DNA of 64,000 nt from Riemerella anatipestifer_E (GCF_009932355.1 NZ_LEKU01000006.1:81070-145069); one strand, 5' to 3'; numbered from the stretch's first letter, positions 8,149 to 17,779 are shown. The notes: a model not told the origin generated them from the letters alone. Numbers and translations: made by a program.

Positions 8149-8916
8149 ATGATGAAAGCTCTATATATTATTATCCTTCCTTTATTACTAAATCAATCTT
8201 TGTTTTCTCAAAAAATAATCACAGGGAAAGTCGTTAGTGAAAATCATATCCCTTTAGGGAATACCCTTGTTATCAATATAACCACCAATCAACAAACCAC
8301 TACGGATAACAATGGTGCCTTTAATATACCTGCTTCTGAAAACGAAGAACTAAGATTTGTAAAATACGGTTATGAAAGGGTGGCTCATAAAGTAGCTTCC
8401 AAAAGTTTCAGCAATGAATTAAACATAATGCTACTCCCCTCTTACAAAGAAATCGAAGAAGTGAAACTAAGCATAAAGACTACAGGCAGCATAAAAGAAG
8501 ACCTAAAACAATTTAAACCCAATAAAAATTTGGAGCAACTAAAATTGGATTTATTTCTTGATTATAAGAAAACGCCTTATAGCTATTACCAAAAGTCAAA
8601 ACTAGAAAACCCTATGCTTTTTACTCAACCAAAAGGAGAAGGGTTCTCTTTAGGAAAAGTAAATAATAAATGGACGCTACTAGATTTACTCCAAATTTTA
8701 GATAAAGAATTAGGAGAAGACTATTTCAAGGAACTCAATATAAATTATGACGAAAAAGATGCCTTCATTTATTTTGTACTTAAAGATTTTGACACGAAAG
8801 ATATTTTAAAATACGGAAGATTAACTCCTAACCATATTGTTCAGTTTATGATTTTAGCAGAACAAAAACGACCTCTTTTTCAAAAAAATAAGTATTACTT
8901 AGGCAACCTTTTATAA
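8149..8916 (+). CDS. Secreted carboxypeptidase-regulatory-like domain protein
   Basis: A 255-residue exported protein with a signal peptide (residues 1-21, ending in LFSQ). It is followed by a ~75-residue beta-sandwich of the CarboxypepD_reg-like type: KIITGKVVSENHIPLGNTLV, then TTTDNNGAFNIPA and ELRFVKYGYE. This domain is common at the N-terminus of SusC/TonB-dependent receptors, but here no beta-barrel follows; the C-terminal ~130 residues are a Lys/Leu-rich helical region I do not recognise. The start is one of two adjacent ATGs (8149 or 8152). It probably acts in the periplasm or at the outer membrane. The function is unknown and it does not appear to be co-transcribed with the TonB-dependent receptor that follows, which has its own promoter. 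Confidence 0.75.
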   Translation: MMKALYIIILPLLLNQSLFSQKIITGKVVSENHIPLGNTLVINITTNQQTTTDNNGAFNIPASENEELRFVKYGYERVAHKVASKSFSNELNIMLLPSYKEIEEVKLSIKTTGSIKEDLKQFKPNKNLEQLKLDLFLDYKKTPYSYYQKSKLENPMLFTQPKGEGFSLGKVNNKWTLLDLLQILDKELGEDYFKELNINYDEKDAFIYFVLKDFDTKDILKYGRLTPNHIVQFMILAEQKRPLFQKNKYYLGNLL

Positions 8917-9042
8917 TTTCTTGCGTCTTACTCTATAGAAAACCTAAATAGATTTAATTTTTTAACACAGATAATCAATTAGTTAAAATAAATTACATAA
9001 AATATTTACTACTTTGTATTGCATAATAGTGATTTATTTACA

Positions 9043-9050
9043 TATCTTTG
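9043..9050 (+). promoter_or_regulatory. -7 box of the TonB-dependent receptor leader
   Basis: Reads TATCTTTG. A TTG lies 21 bp upstream (9019-9021). The transcript would start near 9057, about 90 nt before the ATG at 9149. Confidence 0.6.
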
Positions 9051-9079
9051 TATCAGAAAATAAAACTAATAATCTTAAC

Positions 9080-9135
9080 AAAAGAGTCGGGTTTCACATT
9101 CATTTAAACTAATAACCACCGCTCGGCTCTTTTTT
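9080..9135 (+). terminator. Terminator-like hairpin in the 5' leader (possible attenuator or small RNA end)
   Basis: AAAAGAGTCGGG (9080-9091) pairs with CTCGGCTCTTTT (9122-9133) over 12 positions including two G-U pairs, and the 3' arm runs into six or more T. It lies between the promoter and the receptor start codon, so it would either stop transcription after about 80 nt or be overcome by regulated read-through. Confidence 0.6.
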
Positions 9136-9148
9136 AAAAACAAAAGCT

Positions 9149-11368
9149 ATGAGAAAGACTTATTTTTTACTCGGAATTTTGGTTTCTACAGCCGCATTTT
9201 CACAAACCAATTCTAAAACCGATTCTACTAAAACTAAAAAGTTAGAAGAAGTTACAATCACCAAGAAATTCATTCAGCAAAAATCGGATAGAATGGTGTA
9301 TAATGTAGCAGCATCTCCCGCAGCCAAAGGGAATACTGTTTTAGAGCTTCTACAAAAAACGCCAACCGTTACTACTACTGATGGGAAAGAGTTTAAAATT
9401 TTAGGAAAGTCTAATACCACCATTTTCATCAATGGAAGAAAAGCGAATATGAATGCTGATGCTTTGTTAGCTCTACTAAAAAGCACTCCTTCTGAAAACA
9501 TTTCTAAGATAGAAGTTATTAGTGTTCCTGGTAGTGAGTACAATGTGGAAGGCGACACAGGCATCATTAACATCGTTATGAAAAAGAAGAATACCGATGG
9601 TTTTAATGGTGTCCTAAGAATGGAAAATGAGCAAGCATTTTATAATAATACTTCGTCTAACCTCAGCTTAAACTACAGAAAAAATAAACTTGGCATAAGC
9701 ACAAGTTTAGGATATAGCGAAGACAACTATAAACAAAAGTTTACAATAGAGAACGGAACCTCTACAACCAAAACTCTTAGCCTTGTGGATATTGATATGC
9801 CTTCTCAAAGAACTAATTTCAATATTACCGCAGATTATGAACTCACTGAAAAGAGTAACTTAAACTTTAGTTTTAATTCTGGACTTTCTTTTCAGAAAGA
9901 AGGCAAAACTACTTCTAACAACCAAGACTTCATCAATGGAAACTTATTCCAAATACGCCCATCAGAAGGACTAGAGAAAGAAAACACTCAAAATTTCTCT
10001 ACCGCTCTTAACTATGATTTAAAAACAGATAAAAATGGGAGCGTGCTAAAAATCAATCTATCTCACCTCAAATTTAATCGACAAAACAACAGTAATTTAC
10101 TATTTTATTCTGGCGTAGGCAATAATGCCGCTTCTCTTAATTCGGCTATGAATCAAGAGGCGCCTCAAAACATCAATAATACCTCTGGATTTTTAGATTA
10201 TATTTGGAAACTCAAAGATAATTCTACTCTATCCGTAGGTGGAAACTTCAGTACTACCAAAACAGATAACAATACTATTTTTGATATTGCCGCTTCGGAT
10301 TTAGTATTTTATAGAAATAATGCACTGAGTAACCACTTTATTTATCAAGAAAATATAGGTACTGTCTATACCAACTACGAGAGAAATTTTGGCGAAAAGC
10401 TTTCTACAAAGGTAGGTTTACGATACGAAATGACCTCTACAAAAGGTGATGTGGAAGGAAAAAATGACCCTTATTATCATTTCAAAAATAATTACAGTAA
10501 TTTACTTCCGTTCCTCAATTTAGCTTATCAGGCTAATGACAATCACTCTATCAGCTACTCTTTTTCTAGCCGAGTACGAAGACCTTCATTTTGGGAACTC
10601 AATCCTGTAAGAATGTACACCACAGAAACTAACTTTGGACAAAACAACCCCTTTATGAAAGCATCTACCAGCTACAACCAACAGCTAATGTATATGTTTA
10701 AGAGTACTTATTTCCTAAGCCTTAGCCAAAACTATACTAAAGATGCAACCACTCAAATACCTTTACAAAAGACCAATGGCAACATTACGGAGCTGAGATA
10801 CATAAGAACTAACTATGGTAACAAAAACCAGCTATCTGCAAGTATAGGCATGCAAAAAGCCTTCTTTAATGGTAGATGGATGGGAAGTTTTAACGCTACT
10901 GGAGTTTATACCCGTTTTAGTGGTAGTGTAGGCAAAGACCCTTTAACTCAAGAAGTTTTCCCTACTTATATTGTGGATAGAACTACCGAATATCTAGTAT
11001 TAAGTTCTAACAACCAAATTGCTCTTAACAAAGCCAAAAATCTTTGGTTAGATGTAGATTACTTTTGGATTTCTAAACAAAAAATGGAAATAGGAACTAT
11101 CAGTGCTCTACAAAAGCTAGACCTTTCTATAAAAAAGAATTGGGAAAACTGGACTTTTCGTTTTACAGCGAATGATGTCTTTAATACAATGGGATACATT
11201 CATATAAAAAACCAACAAGAGAATGGATACATTAGTGATGTTACCCAAAGACAATATAACCAAACTTATGCTCTTTCGGTTACTTATAATTTCGGAAACC
11301 AAAAGGTTAAAAAAGTAAAGAAAAACGAAAACTCTAATAACGATATCCAAACTAGGACTGGAAGATAA
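9149..11368 (+). CDS. TonB-dependent-receptor-like outer membrane beta-barrel protein
   Basis: A 739-residue outer membrane protein with signal peptide MRKTYFLLGILVSTAAFSQ. Residues 30-150 form a plug-like domain (KKLEEVTITKKFIQQKSDRM, then TIFINGRKANMNADALL and ISKIEVISVPGSEYNVEG, TGIINIVMKKK), which matches the 'outer membrane protein beta-barrel family' branch of TonB-dependent receptors. The remainder is a long antiparallel barrel rich in aromatic and Asn/Thr/Ser residues, ending in YALSVTYNFGNQK plus a basic tail. The ligand cannot be predicted. Compared with SusC proteins it lacks the N-terminal CarboxypepD_reg-like domain, and no SusD partner is adjacent. Expression may be controlled by the leader hairpin at 9080-9135. 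Confidence 0.85.
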   Translation: MRKTYFLLGILVSTAAFSQTNSKTDSTKTKKLEEVTITKKFIQQKSDRMVYNVAASPAAKGNTVLELLQKTPTVTTTDGKEFKILGKSNTTIFINGRKANMNADALLALLKSTPSENISKIEVISVPGSEYNVEGDTGIINIVMKKKNTDGFNGVLRMENEQAFYNNTSSNLSLNYRKNKLGISTSLGYSEDNYKQKFTIENGTSTTKTLSLVDIDMPSQRTNFNITADYELTEKSNLNFSFNSGLSFQKEGKTTSNNQDFINGNLFQIRPSEGLEKENTQNFSTALNYDLKTDKNGSVLKINLSHLKFNRQNNSNLLFYSGVGNNAASLNSAMNQEAPQNINNTSGFLDYIWKLKDNSTLSVGGNFSTTKTDNNTIFDIAASDLVFYRNNALSNHFIYQENIGTVYTNYERNFGEKLSTKVGLRYEMTSTKGDVEGKNDPYYHFKNNYSNLLPFLNLAYQANDNHSISYSFSSRVRRPSFWELNPVRMYTTETNFGQNNPFMKASTSYNQQLMYMFKSTYFLSLSQNYTKDATTQIPLQKTNGNITELRYIRTNYGNKNQLSASIGMQKAFFNGRWMGSFNATGVYTRFSGSVGKDPLTQEVFPTYIVDRTTEYLVLSSNNQIALNKAKNLWLDVDYFWISKQKMEIGTISALQKLDLSIKKNWENWTFRFTANDVFNTMGYIHIKNQQENGYISDVTQRQYNQTYALSVTYNFGNQKVKKVKKNENSNNDIQTRTGR

Positions 11369-11389
11369 GTTTTACATTTAATCTTAAAT

Positions 11390-11425
11390 AAAAAGAGGCT
11401 TCGTAAATGAAGCCTCTTTTTTTGT
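11390..11425. terminator. Bidirectional terminator between the receptor and the RND operon
   Basis: AAAAAGAGGCTTC, loop GTAAAT, GAAGCCTCTTTTT: a 13-bp perfect stem with A and T tracts on both sides, serving the convergent genes ending at 11368 and 11430. Confidence 0.9.
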
Positions 11426-11429
11426 TATT

Positions 11430-14400
11430 CTAAAACTCTATCTCATCTTCTGGATGAAGGTGCTTATAGTCTGCTTTCATTAAAGCATCATAATCTTTTT
11501 TGTCTTCTTTAGCAAGTTTTCTTTCCAGTTTTACTACAATTAAGTATACCACTGGAACAATTACTAATGTAAGGAATAATGATGATAATAACCCTCCGAT
11601 AATTACAATAGCTAAACCGTTATTCATCTCTGCTGCTGCTCCCGAAGCCATCGCGATAGGAAGCATACCAAACACCATCGCTATCGTAGTCATCAAAATA
11701 GGACGAAGTCTAGCGTGGTTGGCTTGTATTAAAGCATTTTCTATGATTTCACCTTGCTCTAATCTATGGTTAGCAAAATCTACCAAGAGAATGGCATTCT
11801 TCGCCACCAAACCAATCAACATAATAATCCCTAAAATGGTAAAGATATTTAAACTCTGATTGGTAAGAGCCAATGCCCACAACGCCCCAATAAAGGAAAG
11901 AGGAATGGAAAATAGTACAATAAACGGTTTTACAAAGTCGTCATAAAGCACTACCATAATCATATATACTAATAATATTGCCGCTAGTAATGCATATCCT
12001 AGAGAACCAAAACCTTCACTTTGGTTTTCCATATTACCACCCCATACCCATTTTACGTTGGCAGGTTTCTTTACATTCTCCAGCTTAGCAAGCCATTCGT
12101 TAGCTACTGCTCCCATACTTTTACCTATGGTTTGAGCTTGTATAGTAACAGCTGGTGAACGGTCGTACCTCTCCAAAACTGCAGGACCAGAAGAGAAATC
12201 AACCACAGCAAATTGTGATAATTTTATCCTCTGCCCTTGAGCATTGGTAAACTCAATATTTTTTACATCATCTATGCTACCTCTTTTAGATTCGTCTAAG
12301 ATGATATTGATGTCGTATTCACTATTTCCTGTACGGAATTTGTTATCGGTATTTCCACTAAAAGCAGTTCTCAATGTCTGTCCTACAGTTGCTACATTAA
12401 GACCTAAAGCCGTCATTTTATCTCTGTCTACATTTACCGAAATCTCTGGGTTACCTTCTTCTACGCTCAGCTTTACTTCCGTAGCACCTTCTATAGATTT
12501 TAGTACTTTTTCTGCTTCTTTAGCATAGCCTAAAGCTTCATCTAATGTAGTCCCCATTACTGTCATCTGTAATGGTGCTTGTTCTGCCCCCATAAGTCCC
12601 ATAGGCACGGTAGTTACTTTTGCACCAACCAAAATAGGCTCCAGCTCTCGTTTTATTTTTGCAGCAAAAACATTACTCGGCTCACTTCTTTTAGATTTAT
12701 CTATAAGTTTAACATTAATTTCTGACTTATACGGCGTGGACTGTACTGCTCCCATACCACCACTAGACTGCCCTACCGTGGTAATCATTGTAGCTACATT
12801 AGAATTTTTAGCAAGATAGTTTTCTGCCTTTTGGGTCATAAAATTGGTTTGCTCTATAGAAACATCTTTTGGCATTTCTATTTGAACCAAAAACTCTCCT
12901 TTATCTGTTCTAGGGAAAAAGTCTGAGCCAATGTAACCCATTACGAGCAATGCAATAGAACTTACAAAAAGTAAGAAGGTTACAACAAAGGTTTTAATCT
13001 TATTATTTAGACACCATTTAAGTAAATCTGTTACAAAATGAGTGAACTTAGTTAAACCATCTTCAAAAGTGTAAATTACTTTACCAAATATAGAATCTTT
13101 GCTAATCAGCTCAAGTTTACCAAAACGAGAGAACAGCCAAGGTACTACGGTAAACGATACTAATAAAGACAACATTGTAGCTATAACCACCGTTACACAA
13201 AACTGTCTAATAATATCGGATACCAAACCGCTACTTAAAGCTATAGGTAAAAATACTACCACAATTACCAAAGTAATAGCAGTAACGGTAAAGCCTATTT
13301 CTTTAGCCCCATCATACGCCGCACGAACTTTATTTTTACCCATCTCCATATGACGGTGGATATTCTCGATTACCACAATGGCATCATCCACCAATATCCC
13401 TACTACCAAAGATAACGCGAGTAAACTCATCAAGTTGAGCGAGAACCCAAACAACGCTATCCCTATAAATGTTGCAATAAGAGAAGTAGGAATAGCTACC
13501 ATTACGATAAGAGCATTTCTAAAACTGTGCAAGAAAAACAACATCACAAATGCCACCAACGCCACCGCAATAAGTAAATCCTTCAGCACCGAATCTGCTG
13601 CCGCAAGTGTAAATACGGAAGTATCATTAGCTAAATTGATTTTAAGCCCTTGGTCTTTATATTGTTCTTCTATAACTTTCATTTTCTTCTGAACCAACTC
13701 ACTCATTGTAACCGCGTTGGCATCAGTTTGTTTCTGAACTTGAAGTAACAAGGTATTCTGTTGATTGATACGAGCAATTTTTTCTACCTTTTTCTGAGTG
13801 TCTTGTACTTCGGCAACATCAGAAAGTTTAATGTTAATACCATTCATAGAGGCAATGGTAAGGTTTCTAAGCTCTTCTACCGAAGCTATTTTCCCTGAAA
13901 GACGGATAAGTGTAGAGTTATCTCTAGTCTGCAAATTTCCTGTTGGAAAATCTAGGTTAGATGCTGTAATTATCTGAACCACCTGCGGAATGCTAAGCCC
14001 ATAACCTTGTAATTTACTAGGGTCTAAATTGATACGAATTTCTCGCTCTTGCCCTCCTACAATATTTACCTTAGCGACACCTGAGATTCTAGAAAATTCT
14101 GGTTGAATTTTTTGGTCTATCAAATCATAAAGTTCATTTTCAGATAAGTTGGCGGTAACCCCCATACTTACAACAGGTAAGTCTGAAAGTGAAAATTGCG
14201 ATAACGAAGGCTCTTTAACCCCGTCAGGAAGGTTTGACCTAATGGCATTGATTTTCCTTTGGGTATCATTCATTGCGAAGTCTGTATTAACATCATTATT
14301 AAACTGAATGATAACAATGGAAAGACTTTCGTAAGATTTAGTTTGTATTTTCTTCACCCCTTCTAGTGCAGAAACCGCATCTTCTATTTTTTTGGACACG

Positions 14401-14585
14401 GTGTTCTCTACCTCGGTAGGAGATGCCCCTGGATATATGGTAGCCACAGTAACTACCTTTACTTCAAACTTGGGTACTAGCTCATAATTAAGTTGTTTAT
14501 AACTAAACAGCCCTCCTATGAGAAGTAACGCCAAGATTACAATAACTAAACTGGGTCTTTTTATGGATACTTCTGCTAATTTCAT
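11430..14585 (-). CDS. RND efflux pump inner-membrane transporter (HAE1/AcrB family)
   Basis: Proton-driven exporter of drugs or other hydrophobic compounds, working as a trimer with the periplasmic adaptor and TolC-like channel encoded just upstream. The 1051-residue length is typical. It starts with the usual N-terminal helix (KRPSLVIVILALLLIGGLFSY) and carries the proton-relay Asp pair in TM4 (VGILVDDAIVVIENIHRH, about residue 400) and the Lys of TM10 (IGLVAKNAILLVDFA). The two large periplasmic loops are present. It is the last gene of a four-gene operon starting with a TetR-family regulator, 63 bp after the adaptor gene. The substrates cannot be predicted, though the family is commonly multidrug. 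Confidence 0.95.
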   Translation of the reverse strand: MKLAEVSIKRPSLVIVILALLLIGGLFSYKQLNYELVPKFEVKVVTVATIYPGASPTEVENTVSKKIEDAVSALEGVKKIQTKSYESLSIVIIQFNNDVNTDFAMNDTQRKINAIRSNLPDGVKEPSLSQFSLSDLPVVSMGVTANLSENELYDLIDQKIQPEFSRISGVAKVNIVGGQEREIRINLDPSKLQGYGLSIPQVVQIITASNLDFPTGNLQTRDNSTLIRLSGKIASVEELRNLTIASMNGINIKLSDVAEVQDTQKKVEKIARINQQNTLLLQVQKQTDANAVTMSELVQKKMKVIEEQYKDQGLKINLANDTSVFTLAAADSVLKDLLIAVALVAFVMLFFLHSFRNALIVMVAIPTSLIATFIGIALFGFSLNLMSLLALSLVVGILVDDAIVVIENIHRHMEMGKNKVRAAYDGAKEIGFTVTAITLVIVVVFLPIALSSGLVSDIIRQFCVTVVIATMLSLLVSFTVVPWLFSRFGKLELISKDSIFGKVIYTFEDGLTKFTHFVTDLLKWCLNNKIKTFVVTFLLFVSSIALLVMGYIGSDFFPRTDKGEFLVQIEMPKDVSIEQTNFMTQKAENYLAKNSNVATMITTVGQSSGGMGAVQSTPYKSEINVKLIDKSKRSEPSNVFAAKIKRELEPILVGAKVTTVPMGLMGAEQAPLQMTVMGTTLDEALGYAKEAEKVLKSIEGATEVKLSVEEGNPEISVNVDRDKMTALGLNVATVGQTLRTAFSGNTDNKFRTGNSEYDINIILDESKRGSIDDVKNIEFTNAQGQRIKLSQFAVVDFSSGPAVLERYDRSPAVTIQAQTIGKSMGAVANEWLAKLENVKKPANVKWVWGGNMENQSEGFGSLGYALLAAILLVYMIMVVLYDDFVKPFIVLFSIPLSFIGALWALALTNQSLNIFTILGIIMLIGLVAKNAILLVDFANHRLEQGEIIENALIQANHARLRPILMTTIAMVFGMLPIAMASGAAAEMNNGLAIVIIGGLLSSLFLTLVIVPVVYLIVVKLERKLAKEDKKDYDALMKADYKHLHPEDEIEF

Positions 14586-14648
14586 CTTATATTTCTCTAT
14601 TAAGTCATTAAAAAATCAAAAAAACATCGATTTCTTAAATCCAAATGA

Positions 14649-15704
14649 TTATTTTAATACTTTAACTTTAGCACCATCTACTAAGTTGATTTGCCCACTA
14701 GTTACCACCATATCTCCAGCATTAAGCCCTCCTGTAACCTCTACTTTATCACCATAGTTAGCACCACTTTGGATTTTAGTAAGATGAGCTACACCGTTTC
14801 TCACTACAAAAACCAAATTATCACTCACACCGCCCACGAAAGCGTTTCTAGGAATACTCAAAATTTCTTTAGCTCCAGTTCTGTCAAATGTTGCTGTTCC
14901 GTACATACCTGCCTTAAGCAGATTAGAGGCATTATTGATTGTAATCTCTACAGGGAATTTAAGAGCTCCATTAGATGCAGGTGCAATAAAGGATACTTGT
15001 CCATCTATCTCGGTATCTACCACACTAGGTTTTACTTTTACCGTATTACCAACTGCTAGTTGTGTTACTTGAGACTCATCTACCTCTACTTTTAGTTTAA
15101 GTGATGAAATATCTACCACCTGTACAATAGGCATACCTGCTCCCACAACACTACCCAGCTCTACCATTTTTTGATTAACAATACCACTTACTTTGGACAC
15201 TACATTGGTATCACCAGACATAAGCTGAGCCGATTGTACCTGTGCTCTAGCATTTTTTACCTGCAATCTCGCTTGGTCTAGTTGTAATGCTGTTACTCCA
15301 CCTGTTTTATAAGCGGCTTCAAAACGATTAAGTGCCGAAATAGCTTGGTCTAAATTAGCTTGAGCGTTACCTACATTCACATTAATTTTATCTCCTTTGA
15401 GCTTAGCTATTACTTGCCCCGCTCTCACATAACTACCTTCCTTTACATAAAGAGCCACCAACTGTCCGCCCATCTCTGCAGAAATATTTGCCTGTGTTTT
15501 AGGTAAAAAAGTACCATTAACACTAAACGCACCGCCGATTTCTTCTCTTTTTACAGCTTCTGCTTTTACCGCTATTTCGGTATTTTTTTCTGCTACGATA
15601 TTTACCTGCTCTTGGTTCTTAGCTTTATTTTTTTGAAGAATAAAGAAAAAGCCTACAGCTACGCCTACTACCGCTATAATAGATAATAATGTTTTTTTAT
15701 TCAT
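14649..15704 (-). CDS. RND efflux periplasmic adaptor (membrane fusion protein)
   Basis: Links the RND transporter to the outer membrane channel. The 351-residue protein has an N-terminal transmembrane anchor (residues 4-24, LLSIIAVVGVAVGFFFIL), then the beta-barrel/lipoyl and hairpin regions in the MFP order: GGQLVALYVKEGSYVRAGQVIAKLKG is the first lipoyl half, an Ala/Gln-rich coiled-coil hairpin follows around residues 110-150, and VSGIVNQKMVELGSVVGAGM is the second half. It lacks a lipobox, so it is probably membrane-anchored rather than a lipoprotein. It begins 6 bp after the tolC-like gene and is co-transcribed. Confidence 0.93.
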   Translation of the reverse strand: MNKKTLLSIIAVVGVAVGFFFILQKNKAKNQEQVNIVAEKNTEIAVKAEAVKREEIGGAFSVNGTFLPKTQANISAEMGGQLVALYVKEGSYVRAGQVIAKLKGDKINVNVGNAQANLDQAISALNRFEAAYKTGGVTALQLDQARLQVKNARAQVQSAQLMSGDTNVVSKVSGIVNQKMVELGSVVGAGMPIVQVVDISSLKLKVEVDESQVTQLAVGNTVKVKPSVVDTEIDGQVSFIAPASNGALKFPVEITINNASNLLKAGMYGTATFDRTGAKEILSIPRNAFVGGVSDNLVFVVRNGVAHLTKIQSGANYGDKVEVTGGLNAGDMVVTSGQINLVDGAKVKVLK

Positions 15705-15710
15705 GATGAT

Positions 15711-17057
15711 TTATTTTTCTGTTAAAGTTCTTAGTTTACCTTGTGATTTTAGAAGTTCTATTTCTGCTAATTTATAATCTAGTTTAGATTTTGTGAGGTT
15801 ATTTTTCGCATCAGCCAAATCTCTTTCTGCTCCCAAAATATCATTAAGCGTAGCCAAACCATACTGATAATTAGACCTTGTATTCGCCATAACCTCTTCT
15901 GCCAACCTTACATTATTCTCTTGGTTTTTAATGGTGATACTACTATTTTCTAATTGAGTTTTTGCGTTCTTATAAGCTAAATCTAACCCTAACTGAATTT
16001 CCCTTAGGTCAGCTTGTGCCTTTTCTATATCTATTTTGTCTTTTTCTATTTTTGATTTAGTAGAAAATCCATTAAAAACAGGAATACTAATATTGAGACC
16101 TATTGAGGCTATATCCGACCAATAGACCTTATCCTTTTCCCCATGCCACCAAGGCATTTTAGCACCTTGCCCTAGCCAACCATAATTGGCAATTAGAGTT
16201 GCGGTTGGATAATATTCAGATTCCGAAGCTTTTTTCTTCCAGTTAAGTAGTTCTAGCTGTTTCTTCAACACCTTAAGTTCTGTTCTTTCAGAAAAATCTG
16301 AGTTAGAATTTTCCGAAATAAGTATAGACGGCTCAAAGCTCTGCTCTGGAAGTTCTATCTCTTGCTCCATAGGCATTCCTACCATAAACTTAAGTGCATT
16401 TTTACTCAGCTGTACGGCATTGATAAGCTGCTGCTGATTTGCCTTTACATTATTAAAAGAAACTAGAGCTCGGTCATAATCTATTTTCTTTGCTAAACCA
16501 GCGTCATATAATCCCTTAATAATCTTAACTGTTTGCTCTACTATCTTTAGATTATCTTGCAGATTTTGTAACATTTGCTCCGTCTGATAAACTTGATAAT
16601 AGGCATTAGCCACCTTTTCTATAATCTGCTCCTCCGTAAGTTGTGCATTGATGAGATAAAACTCCTTAGTAGATTTAGCCGCTTTTAACCCCGTAAAAAC
16701 CGTTTGGTTAAAAAGCACCTGCTGAAGCTGAGCCATATGGGTAGATTGCCATCTTTGCCCTAGTGTAAGCCTCATATTTTGAGTAGGATTCATAAAATTA
16801 GGCATAATAACCTCCTGTAACAAAGGGTTATAGGTTGTATTATTATTGATAGTTATTTTTGGAAAAGCATTAGCTTTAACCTCAGCAATTTCAGCATCAC
16901 CTCTTTTTATGTTTAGCCTAGCCTTTTCGGCATCTGCTTTATGCTCCATGGCGTGATTTATAGCTTCGGACAGAGACAACATTTTTGACTCCTGAGCCGA
17001 AAAAGCACCCTGAAAAAATAAAGCCACAAGACCTATAATTTTAATGCTATTTTTCAT
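15711..17057 (-). CDS. tolC: TolC-family outer membrane efflux protein
   Basis: Outer membrane channel of the RND pump. The 448-residue protein has a signal peptide (about residues 1-21) and two OEP repeats: long helical segments such as LNIKRGDAEIAEVKANAFPKI... in the first half, and LKVLKKQLELLNWKKKASE with ANTRSNYQYGLATLNDIL in the second. The short GLATLNDILGAERDLADAKN block is a typical TolC helix. Its ATG overlaps the end of the TetR-family gene by 11 bp, so the regulator and pump are translationally close. The symbol is given by homology only; this organism may have several TolC paralogues. Confidence 0.9.
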   Translation of the reverse strand: MKNSIKIIGLVALFFQGAFSAQESKMLSLSEAINHAMEHKADAEKARLNIKRGDAEIAEVKANAFPKITINNNTTYNPLLQEVIMPNFMNPTQNMRLTLGQRWQSTHMAQLQQVLFNQTVFTGLKAAKSTKEFYLINAQLTEEQIIEKVANAYYQVYQTEQMLQNLQDNLKIVEQTVKIIKGLYDAGLAKKIDYDRALVSFNNVKANQQQLINAVQLSKNALKFMVGMPMEQEIELPEQSFEPSILISENSNSDFSERTELKVLKKQLELLNWKKKASESEYYPTATLIANYGWLGQGAKMPWWHGEKDKVYWSDIASIGLNISIPVFNGFSTKSKIEKDKIDIEKAQADLREIQLGLDLAYKNAKTQLENSSITIKNQENNVRLAEEVMANTRSNYQYGLATLNDILGAERDLADAKNNLTKSKLDYKLAEIELLKSQGKLRTLTEK

Positions 17058-17661
17058 TGTTATATGTTAGTTGATTTAAAAATTCTTTTCCTTTGGGAGT
17101 TACTATAGCGTTGAGATAAAACCTAACCACCCCCTGACAATAGTTACTCCTACCTATCCTTTGTTCCTCTTCAAAAAGAGGAGAGCTATCAAACGCAAAC
17201 ATCAGTTCTAAAAAATACTTAGCATAGGTTTCTATATCAAAGTCTTTTTCATAAAGCCCTTGTTCTCTGCCTTTAATAACATTATGCTTAAGTATCTCGT
17301 AAATACCTTTATAGACATTCACAATGTGTATATTGTAGATTTCTGGGTAATATTTGATGAGCTGTCTTACGAAAACAGTCCTGTTATTCTCAGAAATCTG
17401 CTCTATCTTAGTCTCTCTTAAAAGCATTTTTTCTATTGGGTTTAGACTTTTCTCTTCCTCTGCTTTAAGCTGCTCTAAAAGTTGCTTCAACAGAAAGTCT
17501 AACACCTCTTCTAGCAACACTTCCTTGTTCTTATAGTTTTGGTATAGTGTTTTTTTAGATATAGAAAATGCCTTAGCTATATCGTCCATAGTGAGGGATT
17601 TAGCTCCGTTCTGAACAAAAAGCTCTGAGACTTTTTTCAAAAAAATAATTCTATCTTCCAT
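17047..17661 (-). CDS. TetR-family transcriptional regulator of the RND operon
   Basis: A 204-residue regulator. The N-terminal helix-turn-helix is visible around residues 20-50 (SLTMDDIAKAFSISKKTLYQNYKNKEVLL), matching the TetR family; the C-terminal ligand-binding domain is divergent, as usual. It is the first gene of the operon and overlaps tolC, suggesting that it represses its own operon. The frame is open to a TTG at 17703, but that TTG is the -33 element of the promoter at 17675-17703, so the ATG at 17661 is the real start and the 5' leader is only about 7 nt long. The inducer is unknown. Confidence 0.9.
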   Translation of the reverse strand: MEDRIIFLKKVSELFVQNGAKSLTMDDIAKAFSISKKTLYQNYKNKEVLLEEVLDFLLKQLLEQLKAEEEKSLNPIEKMLLRETKIEQISENNRTVFVRQLIKYYPEIYNIHIVNVYKGIYEILKHNVIKGREQGLYEKDFDIETYAKYFLELMFAFDSSPLFEEEQRIGRSNYCQGVVRFYLNAIVTPKGKEFLNQLTYNNEK

Positions 17662-17674
17662 AATTTTAACGCTG

Positions 17675-17703
17675 CAAATATAGAATAAAAAACTAGAAAA
17701 CAA
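17675..17703 (-). promoter_or_regulatory. Promoter of the tetR-tolC-mfp-rnd operon
   Basis: TTG (17701-17703), an 18-bp spacer and TATATTTG (17675-17682) on the minus strand match the Bacteroidota -33/-7 consensus. Transcription would begin about 7 nt before the tetR ATG. Confidence 0.75.
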
Positions 17704-17771
17704 AAAAAGTTTCCAAGTTTATTCACCTGCCTCATTTTAATTACATAGATTTTTCAGTCCTGAAAAAACAT

Positions 17772-17779
17772 TATCTTTG
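17772..17779 (+). promoter_or_regulatory. -7 box of ctlX
   Basis: Reads TATCTTTG, 13 bp upstream of the ATG at 17793. Predicted leader about 7 nt. Confidence 0.6.

Noticed and set aside
17662..17703. Longer TetR regulator start at 17703
   Set aside because: The start codon would be a TTG that coincides with the -33 element of the operon promoter, so it is not transcribed.
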